A stretch of 64,000 nucleotides of DNA, taken from positions 542,001 through 606,000 of the forward strand of contig JAIGNY010000725.1 in assembly GCA_020152595.1 (NCBI GenBank), given 5' to 3'. The stretch is from Chiridota heheva (lineage: Eukaryota; Echinodermata; Holothuroidea; Apodida; Chiridotidae). This document shows, in pieces, positions 37,291 through 50,100 of the stretch. Both the position numbers and the translations under genes were made by a program. Numbering within the stretch: the stretch's first letter is position 1; each line of letters starts with the position of its first letter. The notes under the pieces were generated by a model, which worked only from the letters and a program-made list of their open reading frames with translations, was not told the DNA's origin and ran no database searches.

Positions 37291-38134
37291 TCTGCCATAT
37301 GGGCTTCTTCCACTAGATAACTTTTTAAGCAAGATTCATAGATTTATACAGTTTTGCCAACTCTGACTAATTTGATCATCTCCCCAGTATATACATTTTT
37401 AATTCTGACCTCCATCCTAAATGACCAATATGACATGTCTGGGTCTCAAAACACTAGAACTCGTAAACAAAATATAAAAAAAGTGATAGAAAAAAAATAT
37501 GAAGAAAACTTTATCTAAGAATTAAAAAAAAAAAATTGCAGAGTAAAGTAACTTTTTAAATACTAGTTGACCATGCAGGTATAAGAAACGTTACATTCTG
37601 ATTTCCAAATAAAGATTTCATTCGTACACATGTCTTGAACTTGAAGAAGTGAGAAGAAATAAAGTTTGAGAAAAACAGCTGATTCTCGATAAAATGTTTG
37701 TTTAGGGGAGTTCCCGGAGGTGGCTCTTCCAAACTCTTCATACAAATCTTGTTCTGAAATATGTTGTTTTTACGAACATTTTATTGGTGACTGAAAGTAA
37801 AAGCAAAATTTATCTTTTAAACATTTCACATTCCAACTCTCTATTTAGTTGGGAAATAAGTCTGCATAGAATCGACATATTTTTTATTTGATTTATATTT
37901 TGAATTTTCGAGCCAAAGATTACTTAAGGTGTGTAATTGCAGCCAAAAGGAGGGGAGTAATCCATGGAAATAAAAGCAGATCCCAAAGTTAGTCGTTCAT
38001 ATATCGATATCATGCATATCGCGTCAACACAAACTGCTCGGGTCTTCGCATTAACGTTAGTGGAAATCAGTGAGGATATTTTGTTTAATCTTACTTTTTG
38101 AGATAAATACTGTAATGACAACGAGTAAATGATA

Positions 38135-38155
38135 ATGGAGCCACCTCCACGGAAG
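38135..38155 (+). CDS. FCHSD-like coding exon 1 (MEPPPRK)
   Basis: This seven-codon exon reads ATG GAG CCA CCT CCA CGG AAG followed by GTAATT. The start at 38135 has A at -3 and G at +4. An in-frame ATG two codons upstream (38129) has a poor context and is preceded directly by TAA at 38126-38128. The family begins M-x-PPPRK, so 38135 is preferred. Confidence 0.85.
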
Positions 38156-41100
38156 GTAATTTTACTGTTATGTCACTTATTTTGTTGGGATAGCTTCAGA
38201 AGACATTTTTAGGTCACCGGTATTAGTTACGGCGGTAGGAGGAGAGTTATGCACCAGGCAGTACCGCGGGTTGTTTACGCACTTCTCCGCCTCCTACTCC
38301 CTAACATTCGCCCACGCACCACTGTTTTTGTTTTTTCTGAAGACTGACTTAGTAATTGTATAGCAGTTAGGTTATGCATTTTAGCTTGAACGATTGAAAT
38401 TGTTAGGAGCCTTGACCAATTCAAGCAAGTTCAATTGTCTGGACAACTTTAACTTACTTTACTGTACTAAAATTTTACACTGTATTTGAATATATTTCTA
38501 ATATATTTCCAGTGGAATTCCAAGGAGGGAATTCCTTTAAAATTAACTAAAGTGTGCTGCTTGTTAAACATCAACAAATCAAACTAAAGTGCATACTGCA
38601 TTAGATGATCAGACTAAGTCCGCCATGCACCCTGGCCAATTCCGATTGCTAAACATTTTACATTGTTCCCTAATACCCCAGAATTCTTAGGCCCACCAAA
38701 ACAATTCATCCCCCCAAATATCTTTCTAACATTTGATGACCCATTTTGTTCACTTTGCATAACGAGTTTCATTCTAGTACGCATCCACATACCTAAATAG
38801 AGCAGATCTCCATATCTACTGATTTGGGTATGTGCCCATGTCTATTGAAAAGTTGTGCCACACATTAATACAAATTGTCAATGAGATTTAGCCAGTCTCA
38901 AAAAAAAGATTTTTCTGGGAGCCTTTATTTTCAATATCAAAATCAACCCCCTTCTCACTGGAAAATTAAACACACTTTAGTTTGTTTCCTGTTGCAGTTG
39001 TTAATATAGGAGAGAAACAACAACGATAAATGGTCAAAATTTAAAAGAAAGAAAAATAAAAGACAATTTTTTGTCAGTTTTTTTTTTTAAATCGTGAAAC
39101 GCTTTAAACAATACATGTAATGCCGGCGCATGTACATGTGCTTGCACAAATAAATGTATTATGCCTCTAAATTAGAGTGCACAATATTTTGAATATCTTA
39201 CCCTTGTGGCACGTACATACGCATATGGCGTTGTACGCGTTGGAATTGCAATGCTCAAACAGTGCAATCCAATTCTTGCGCTTTACAGTATACATGCCTG
39301 TAAAAACACCCTTAAAATGTTCTCACCCGTGTTGCTCTTTCTCTAGCTTGTGTACACTCGCATGTATATGCATAACAATGCTAAGCGTAGAAAATTCAAT
39401 TCTATGCAGGAATTTCACTGTAAAAGACCATGAGCCAAAAAACAAAATAATGATTTTAGGTACAGTACATTTAAAAGATAATTTACTCAGTGATATCACC
39501 ATTTGATTTGGATCGTCTCCTAAATGTGGAAGACCAAGTTTTTTGTGTTTACAAGGTAAGGAAAGAAGATGGTAGTCATCAGAAGTAAAAGTTTGTTGTT
39601 TTTGGTTGCATAATTGCAATCATCATTGTATTAACATGGTGGCTTGATCACTAGTTACATTTGTTATAAACTCCACGACTCCCATATTCCATCATTACCC
39701 TTGTATTTTTGCCAAGCATTTATTGTTTTGAGTTTGTGTCAGTCAATGTTATTCACATTTCATCATTTTCCTTTCATGCTGGAAACAAATTGTTTTGCTT
39801 TTCTTTGATAGCAAAATAATTTGATTTTCTAAGAGTTCAGGAAAGTTATTGTTTGGATTTTTTTCAGGGCATAAATTCTTTGTTGAGTACATTCCATCGG
39901 AATACAGTACTACAGCCACAAAATTACAGGACAAAATACGTTTGGAAATCTGAGGTTGTGATGTCTCAACCAAGTTTCCTACAGTAAATCTTTTTTGAAA
40001 AGTGTGTGTGGGGGGTGGGGGGGGGGAGGGGGGGATGGATGAAGGTTGTGGAAAGAATAATTCATTGGTGCTTTCAGCACGGGCCCGCTTAAGGGATCCT
40101 GGGGTACAGGGGGCAAAGTCCCCGGAAGCTCTGCATTTTTAGAGGCTTTTCATGATGAAATCTAAGCTGTAAATGATGAATCTTGAAATCTTTCAAGTGG
40201 CCCCTTACATGACAAAAATTCTCAGCCTATTCATTTCTGATTCTTATTCCAGCATGCTACTTTATTTGTTTTTGCTATCATTTTGTTTTCCGAGCCTAAG
40301 CTACAGTATTGCAGGGTTATTGAAATTTGTCAAGAAAATCAAGAAAATAAATAAACTCATGATTTGTAAAATTCCCAAAATTTAGGATCATATTATTCAG
40401 AAAAAATAGGGTGTTTCCAGAGGCGGCAGAACCAGGGTCCCCAAACTTTTCTTAAAAGTTTAAAAAGTACCCTTTTCAGAGAGGACAAGTACCATTTTTC
40501 ACATTCTTAAAATGCCCTTTCAAACATTGAAAAACTTTCAGCTTAAGATTGCATATCTGATCATTTCAATGAAGAAAGTAACACAATTATATTACACTAA
40601 AAAAGACTAAAGTTGTGAAATTTTACGCCCATTGCATGCATATAATCTACAGTACTTTGATTTTTCCATGTCAACAATCTTCGAGCCAAACAGCCCTACA
40701 TCTGTACACTTAGCTTTTTTCTGTTAAAGAAGCAATTACTGAACATACAGTATGCCCATATGCCATTTTCCCTGCTTGTAAAAATACTTAAGAAAGAATC
40801 TTTGAAATGGGGTACAGGACAAAACTTACAATTGGGACCCAGGCCCAATCATGACCTTCCCCACCTTCTTTTCAAAGTTCAAAAAGTACTCCTTTACAGA
40901 AATAAAACATGGGCTTTCAGACCATGTGGTGTTAAAGACCATCCCTGATTTTAATAGTATTTTTCCTGACAGATTGAAGAAAGTAACACAAACATTTGCT
41001 ATGTGAAATTCAAAAATAATATGCTTTTGGAATATTGCTAGGGCACAAAGTGGGGGAATAATTGTATTACCATGCCTCTCTAAAATGATCTGACCTCTCA

Positions 41101-44100
41101 GGCACAATTTGACCTTCGTTGTCGTGGTGCCGTTAAGACCTCATCAAACAAACAAACAAACATGCCCCTCTCAAAAACGTGGAGAGGATTTATACCCCAT
41201 TCCCACAGGATCAATGCCTATGGTCACAACTACAGTAGTCTGATTTCAGTTGTTTCTACACAAATGATACCGAACTTGAAACTTAAATATCCCCTTAATG
41301 GAATAAGATTTGCTTTCTTCACCATTATGTTTCTTTTGAAGACCTTTTTATATAAGATGGACTTCTTGACCACTGAATTAATCTTTACATGTAAGTCAAT
41401 TACTTATTATAATCAGTTATTTTTCAACATTAGAGGTACCTTGTTTTTTTTCATCCACAGGGTGAACTTTTTATGAGGAACATGGCCCTTGTTACACCCT
41501 TTTCAATGTTTCAATGTTTGCATCTATTTTCTAGGTCAAGATATTTAATGAGCTGCACATTGTTCAGAAAGAGCAAGTGTCCAAACTAAACAGTAAACAC
41601 CAAGCAGAGACAGACTTGCTGGAGGATATCAGGTGGGTCTTCATTTACTTCTCGGTTTTTTTTCCGTCAGACTTAAAACAGGGAGGGGCCAAAGGTGTTT
41701 ACTCATACCCACTTTTCTTACAATAAACATGATTCATTCCTCTTCTCTATTAAGGTTAAAGCAGCCCAAATAGTAATTTGAGGATAAAAATTAATGCATC
41801 AGCCATTTATACATTAAACGTACAGTAATACAAAATAAGAATGATTAGGCCAGCTAAAGTAACATATTCCTGATAAGGCCCAGGCCCTGTGCAGTGTATA
41901 AAGATATGGTGGCAACTCTGTTTACACTCTACTTATTAATTTGGTTTGCAGTAGTTGATTAATTACATTTTGATGAAACTCTCAAGTATTGTGGTGGAAA
42001 CTTATAATCTCACATCTAACCTTACTTTTTGTAAGCCTTAAACCATTCCTTATGCGTTGAGATCATCAAAGTCTTTTGTCACAATCTGTTTCTTTCCAAA
42101 TAATTAGTCAATGAAATAAAAAGACCAACTTGAGAGAAAATGCATAGATAGTTATATACCAAGACCTAAAAATGAAAACCATCAGGCCAATATTTAATCA
42201 ATTTTTTAAGTAATTTGCCAGTTAACAAAAAAAAAAGTATTTACAATTTTATTTTTGGTGAACTTGCAAAGCATAATGGGAACTCATGTAATGGCAATTT
42301 TGCTCATCCGTCTGTCCGTCCACAGTTTTGCCTGAGATTTCCTTAGAAATGATTCAAGTTTTTTGAGAATTCCTCAGAAAATATTAATGTTTCTTGACAG
42401 TTCCTCAGAAAAAGATATCTTCATGGAAGGCTGGAATTTCCTTACTAAATGTTAAAGTTTTTCAGAGACTCTTAAGACAGGTTGAAAACTAGTTTCCATA
42501 AAAAGTCTACAAAACATTTGATGTTTCCTTCGAAGATAACTGTAAGTTGATATAATTTCCCAAAATTCTTCAGAGATCCTCAAGTGTCTCTCATAACACT
42601 TAAGGTTTAAAACCCCTAAAGTGGTCCTGCCATGGGGGTCGGAACTACTGATAAATATGATATTTGGAATATTTGATTTGCAAAAATATTATTTATTCTG
42701 CTCTACACCCCACTGTTTGTGAGAAAATGTTAAAAGAAGAATGAGTAACTCTCACCTCGACGAAAGAAAATCAGAATTTGGCTTCTTATGCGATGACATC
42801 ACTTTAGGGACTCCTGTAAGTAAATACATCGCTGACACATTTTGTGTGTGTATGTCATTGAAGTTTTGCGACTAGTGTCAATTATCGTCTTCCTTTGTTT
42901 TTCAAAATGTGTATAATTTCAAAGTAAATATTAATCAAAATCCCGCAGCTTTGTGTAGTTGGAGGATTTAGTAATATAAATTCTCAAACTAAAAGTGTTT
43001 ATCAATGGCAAAAGGAAACAAAATAAAGGCGATCCTGGACATGTTTTGTGCACTTGACATGAAGCAAGTTTTTGGGGCTTGCTGGGTACAGTGGCATATT
43101 CAGCTCATGTCAGAATGTTATTCCCCTTTTCTGTTTGATTTAAACAGTACTGTAGCTTGACTGCCTCACTTTCTCTCCCTCTGTCATGAAATTTTTACTG
43201 TTTCACGAGTAATAAAAACTCAAATGAAAGAAACAGAGGAAGAAAATAAATAGAATAAGACTGTGAGATTCGAACTCATAACCTCTCGCTCAAAAGACAA
43301 TGGTGTAACAGACTGGGCCACTTAATCACTTGTAAGCTTATATGATTTATTTTATATATAGTATGAAATATGATCGAAGGAAGGAGAATCAATAAATTAG
43401 AACTGAATTGTAATTATTGTGTCCATATGCCAAGCATATTAAAACTTACAAAATAAACATAACTAAATTTTCACAATTTTTTCAAAATCTTTGAATTCAA
43501 GTGCAAAAATGCTAACGGAATTGTGTGAACTATTCGGTTTAAATAGGCCTGTGTCTAAACGTCAAACGACAGAGACTTGAACATTGATAAATAAAACTTT
43601 AATTAAAATCATTTTTATCATAGCTTGAACTTCAAAATGACAAATTAAAATCTGAACAGCCCGAAAAATGTTGGTAATCAGACGCTATTTGAATGTGGTT
43701 AGTATGTATGTCATGCATAGTTTACGATCAGCAGTCCCTGAAATGACGTAGCAAACTGTTATGATGTCACAAATCCCTTTCAACTTTTTTTTAGAGCAAG
43801 TAATAAATGACCAATTTCTAAGTCCTTTTTTATCGTGAAAATGGACTTTGAACCAGGATTTCTAGATGGATTATTGAATTTAGGGACATGAAAACCTACA
43901 TAAAGTTAAATCTTGTTTTTTCGGAGGCATGGCAGGACCACTTTAAACTTCTTTAGAATATTTGTGCACTAACGGCGGTATCAGGCATGAATATTAAACT
44001 CCGCCTTTATCATTGTGTTTATTTGCATCAAATTTCTACATTAATGTATATGAACTGACAAAACTGTTTTACTTACTGTAGTATGCTCAGTCAAGGAGTG

Positions 44101-47100
44101 TGACAGGATGTGACAGCATATGGACATGGATGGGAGGAATGTCATATGGGACATGGATGGGGGCCATGCGGGACATAATATAGAATATATACCATGTGGT
44201 ATGCACCAAGGCATGATTATTTGACTCCCGTCTTTTTTCTTAGTCAACAGGTCATTTGCATATAAGTTATTACATGTATATGGACTGACAGACTTTAATT
44301 CATACATAGTGTGCTCAATCAGCGATTGGGATAGCTAGGACAAGACTTTTATGGAGCCTATGGCAAGTGGGACATGGGGTGGGATGCCATGTGAAACAGG
44401 GTGGGATGCCATGTGGGATATATGGTGGAATGCCGTTAGGGACATAGGGTGGAATGCTATGGGATGGGATGCTATGTGGGACATGGGATGTAATGTGATA
44501 CATTGGGTGGGATCTTATGTGGGACATGGGGTGGGATGCCATTAGTAACACAGAGTGTGACATAGGTTGGGATGCCATGTGTGACATAGGGTAGGAGGCT
44601 ATGTGGGACATAGGGTATTGTAGGAGGCCATGGGATGTGATGCTTTGTGGGACATAAAGTAGGATGGAAAGATATGGTGGGATCCACTGTGGGACATAAG
44701 GTGGGATGCCATGTGGGACAGGTGGGAAGCCACTGATGTGGGAATATAAGGTGGGATGATATGGGGACATAGGGAGGGATGCCATGTGGGTCATAGAATG
44801 GGATGCCATGTGGGACATATGGTGAAATGCCATGTGGGACATATGGTGGAATGCCATGTGGGACATATGGTGAAATGCCATGTGGGACATATGGTGGAAT
44901 GCCATATGGAACATACGGTGGAATGCCACCATATGGTGGAATGCCATGTACTGCAGGAGATATGGTGGAATGTCATGTGGGACAAGAGATGGGATGTCAT
45001 GTGAGACTTAGTGTGAGATGCCATGTAGAACATGGGATGGCATGTTGTGAGATACTATTTTATAATTGGCCGGGTCATATGATACGGGTGTCAATTTGCA
45101 TGGGCATGTGAACCATGATGATATTTACCATTCTAGTTCAAAAGTCCATGGACCTTTACACTTAAAGATTAGTTTTCTAGGACGTGATGTCATTTTGAAA
45201 TTGCAGACATACTTAAAGCTTAAGAATTTGCAAAGATAGCTGTTTGAGATTTATGTTTATTTATTGGCGCAGCTCTCTTAGTAAGAGTGATACCGTTACA
45301 CCCTGTGACAGTGATAGTGTGTTTGATATATTATATCAAAGGTGAATTGCTGAAATTCTTAAGTCATAAAATAAATAAAACATTTTGATTGTTTAAATTT
45401 GTAGTTACACTACTGTATTTGCATTAACAATACCACACTTTCTTCAAGCGTTCTGCATACAGTACAGTACACTTTAAATATCTAAGATGTAGGAAATTTA
45501 ACTAAAAGAGAAAGATACTGTATCATGTGAATAACATTTGCTATGGTGCACATCCAGCCCATGAACCACACAAAATGAATTAAGTAAATATTTTAATTAA
45601 TTTCAACAAATTTAAATGTTATTACAACTTTTCAGCTTAAATCAGATTTCTCCATTGCATTTTGCTTTATACAAATGAAATGCTACAGTGCACTGTATGC
45701 CATAGTGTAGTTCTGTATTCTGTACATACAGTGTTACTGTACATTATCAGCACTACGTGAAGTGCTAAATTTGTCTTGTGTACCACAAAGAGGGTTCGAA
45801 AGGTACCGGGTTCAATTCCCATCATGAGCACTGCATCTTGTCCTTGAGCATGACACTTATCTCAAGTTGCTTCAGTCCACTGAGATGCAAAATGAGTACT
45901 AGCGCTGCTGGGGAGTTAATCTGCGAGGGACTGGTGTCCCCTCTAGGGGGAGTCATGTACTTTAATCCGCTTTGCGCCATTAAAATCAAGGATAAGCACT
46001 GGCTCTGGATTTAGCTTTAACCTCAAAGAGTAGAACATTGATTCATCAAAATGAAATTCAGAATCATTTGATATATACTGTACAGCTACTTTATTTGCAT
46101 ATTACTTTACATTAAGTATTTTAGGCATTTCAGTTCACTGTGCAATTTACAGTATGCTCAAGAGCAGACCTTGCCATGAATAACTTGCCAAAGCCCAGTA
46201 TTGTGTGAGCCTGAAAGAAGGAAAGTTGTTTATTGCATGGACATGACAGAATTAGTTAAAATGTAATCACTCTGAAACCTGATGGCCTGGTCATACTGTA
46301 TATACCTGATGTATCCTTAATGACTTTAAAGTACTCCTACAGTTTATCCAAATTTTCAAGAGAAGGGTGTATACCATAGTTCTAAATAAGTTTAAACTTT
46401 CAACCTAATTATGAAAAGGATAGAAATATTTGAGAAATAAACAATATCTGATAGTTTCCAGAAAACATATTGTATCCTTGTGGTTAAAGCACTTGTTCAA
46501 TTGAAATCCTTACTTTTTCTGTACCCACCACACATTTTTTAACTAATAACCCCTTTGCACTGCAACATACAGTAGAATATTGTGTAATGTACTGCAATAC
46601 AGGAGATACTGTAAGTTTGTACTGTATGTTTTATTTCAATATGAAAAAGGATAGAAATATTTGAGAAATAAACATAAGTGATACTGTCCTTTCCAGAAAA
46701 ATATATTGTATCCTTGTGGTTAAAGCATTTCTTCAATTGGAAATCTTTCCAGGGAAATTTTACTCACTTTTTCTGTCCCCTCCCACACATTAAATGCTTT
46801 TGACTTCACCCCTTTGCACTGCAACATAGAATATTGTGTAATGTACTGCAATACAGCAGATACTGTAAGTTTGTACTGTATGTTTATAGTATTGTTTTCA
46901 TTTCCTGTTACAAAAGCATGAATAATGTATATACTGTACCCATGTACAGTATATTTTTAGGAAACCGATACAATTAATGGGTAGAGTACATATTACCATG
47001 CTCATATCCTTAATTGGTTATTGCTAACTGCCTCCCCATCTCCTTCAGCAAAATCTCGTCCTCAGCCAACTTCCCCAATGCATACAAAGCCAAAAAAGCA

Positions 47101-50100
47101 TGCGATGAAACCTGGAGTATTACCTTTCCCTCCGACAACACTAAGAGCTCACCCCCTCACCCTACAGTATCTGAATTAAAGCAAGCCATCCACTACGCTG
47201 GCTGCACCTTCAAGGGCCCAAATCAATCTACCAGTTCCTGAAAGAACACCTTAACAATGCTACCGCTACCCTACTCAACGTACTCAACTGCATTTGGTCC
47301 TCACACTCCTTTCTCCCTATCTGGAGGACAGCTATCATCACCCCCATCCCCAAACCAAAGAAGGACAGCTTTGACCCCTCCAGCTACTGCCCCATAGCCG
47401 TTCACCTGCTGTCTCTGTAAGATTATGGAAAGGATCATTAACCAGAGACTCAACTGGTTCCTTGAGACAAACAGAACCCCCAAAGCGGCTTCCGGAAACG
47501 TCGCAATACCCTGGACTAGTTAATCACGCTCGACATCGCTATCCAGAAATCCTTTGCAAAAAAGGAAGACCTCATTGCCATCATTTTTGACCACGAGAAA
47601 GCTTTTGACACATCTTGGAAATACAGCATTACCCTAACACTTCACACCATCACCTCCCCATCTTTTTCAAAACTTCCTCTCAACCAGGTAGTTCCATGTT
47701 CGTATTGGCCACAACCTCTTCAACCTCTAACCCCAAGAAGAGGGTATCCCCCAAGGCAGCATCCTCTCCCCTACTCTCTTCAACCTGAGCATTAACAACA
47801 TTGCAGAAAACCTTGGCCCCATCTTCTACACCTCCCCAGCTTTTCTCTCATTGAAAATAGGCTCCAACTTAGCCTCAACTGGCTGTAAGACTGGCACAAC
47901 AATTCAAATTTTCCAAAGACAAGACAGTGCATGCACTTCTGTCATTTCAACAACTTCCACCTCAACCCTAACCTCTTGCTCAATGGCAATCGCATCCCTA
48001 AAGTTGACCACACTAAGTTCCTGGGTTTAACCCTAGACCCCAAGCTCTCCTGCAAACAACACATCGCCAACCTGAAACAGAAATGCAACAGCTCTCTCAA
48101 CATTCTCTACCTCCTCTCCAACACCACTTGGGGTGAGGACCCCCATGCTCTTATCAAAATCTTCAGGCTCACCATTCATGCCAAGCTCGACTATGGCAAT
48201 ATTGTCTACTGTGCCGCTCACAACTCTTACCTTAACCACATCAACACCACCCAACATGAAATCCTCAGGCTTGCCTGGGTGTCTACAGGACCTCCTCCAT
48301 CACCAGCCTTCACGTTGAAGCCAACGAACCCCCTTTTCTGCTAAGGTGTAGAAAGCTTTGCCTTTCCTACACTTTTAGAGTCCTTACCAACACCCAAAAC
48401 CCTGTATACAACCTCATTAGGTACCCCAATTTCTCCACCTTCTTTGATAGGACTAGAACCCAATCCCCCTCATATTCTCAGACTCATAAGTCTGTCCTTA
48501 CTTCTTTACTCAATCTTAAATTCAAAATTTATAGTACAAACTTCCAAGATGTTTTGTTGTTTAAAATGAATAAATAAAAATAAAAGCAAATGACAATTAA
48601 TTGTATGTTTTCTTCTGTAATTCTTCACAGGAAGGTTTGGGACACATTCAGTTGGAAATTTTTGCATAATTCTAATTCCGTGTAGATACCCCAACACCAC
48701 AGACGTTCTTCCTTAATTTTCCTCAAGCTTTGAACAGTTTGATATCAAAACCATTTATATACCAGCAACATATCACAGCAGAGAGCTGTTATAATGGATA
48801 TGTTTTCAAGTGATGCTTCTAGCATTCAGGGAGCAATTTGTTTGTGGAAATTTGATTATCAGTTTTGCTACTCGATCACTGAAACAGAAAATGAAACAAA
48901 TGTTATAAAATCATGAAGAAATATATGAAATAAATATATCTTAATGTAAATAATTCTAGCACTGTAGTTTTTAACGATGAAATGTAATATTGAATTTTAG
49001 AATGGACTTGGAGACCGAGATGTAAAGAACTACATGTGTAACATACACTATGTAGGCCTACTGCACTTAACACACACTTTTATATGCTATCAGACTGTAT
49101 TATCAGACACTACATGTATCTGTTATTTTTTTCATCTACCTAAGCTTGTCATCTGAAGTTAAGGCAGATAGATTTTTTTCTTTTTGGGGGGATTATTTTG
49201 CAAAATTAAGGCTTCTTGAATGAAATAAATTTATTAATGGATTTGTTTGTCAGGAATTTTTAATAGCTGTATTTTTGATTATTTAAGAAACTTTTGAAGC
49301 CATTTTCCTGAATATCATGTGAACCCTTTTTCATTTTTTTTTATTGCATTGTAATTTTGTTAAACAATTTTTCTGTTGTACAGTATCACAGTGATCATTT
49401 TTTGCATATTTTGCAAATTGCCATGCGAATCCGGACAAATTGCTCCTGGCATTGGTTCAAAAAAATCCTTTGGTTATAAGAATAATAGTAACCACTGATT
49501 TTGCCCAAAGGTCGCTATTGTCCTGAGGTTAAGTCTTCTTTTTGTTGACTTGAAAGTGAGCTATCATGTGAGATGCTCTCAAAAGAGTCCAAAGGTCCAT
49601 GGACACCCAGAATTTGCTTCAAAAATGAATGAATAAAACACAGTACAGTACATGCATGATGAAATAGTCATTTTAAATCAGTCATTTGTATTTTATAAAT
49701 GAATAATATTCAGAGAAAATTTAAATGTTGGTGAGCTTGCGAAGCATATAATGCGAACCTACTGTAAATTGATGATTTACATGATGATTCCAGCCGTCCA
49801 CAGTTTTTACTGAGATTTCCTCAGAAATGTTAATTTCTTCAGATATATCATGGAAGGAAGGAATGTCCTTACAAAATGTTAATTTTTAGAGACACTTAAG
49901 ACAGGTTTAAGACTAGTTTCCCTAAAAAGTCTACAAAACATTTGATATTTGCTTAGAAGTTAAACTGTAAGATGATATAATTTTACAATATTCTTCATAG
50001 ATCCCCAAGTGTCTCTCATAAGACTGGAGGTTTGTTTAAAACCCTTCAAATTCTTCAAATATTTGTGCATTAATGGCTGTATCAGGCATGATTATTAAAC

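Larger units (their letters stand above)
42257..44330. mobile_element. Composite dispersed repeat G, copy 1 (split by a MITE)
   Basis: The head at 42257-42616 (GGTGAACTTGCAAAGCATAA, a TCCGTCCACAGTTTT phrase, GAGATTTCCT) and the continuation at 43947-44330 (ATTTGTGCACTAACGGC, TATCAGGCATG, AAACTCCGCC) match 49725-50345, where they are contiguous. Between them lies the MITE 42620-43942. The element leads into the minisatellite at 44335. It has no coding capacity, and the class is unknown. Confidence 0.75.

Noticed and set aside
44315..44947. 210-codon minus-strand ORF rich in His/Met/Pro
   Set aside because: It is a translation of the ATGCCATGTGGGACAT minisatellite; the period is a multiple of three and both strands are open.
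47931..48344. 137-codon ORF as a host gene
   Set aside because: It is the thumb/C-terminal part of a Jockey-type reverse transcriptase.
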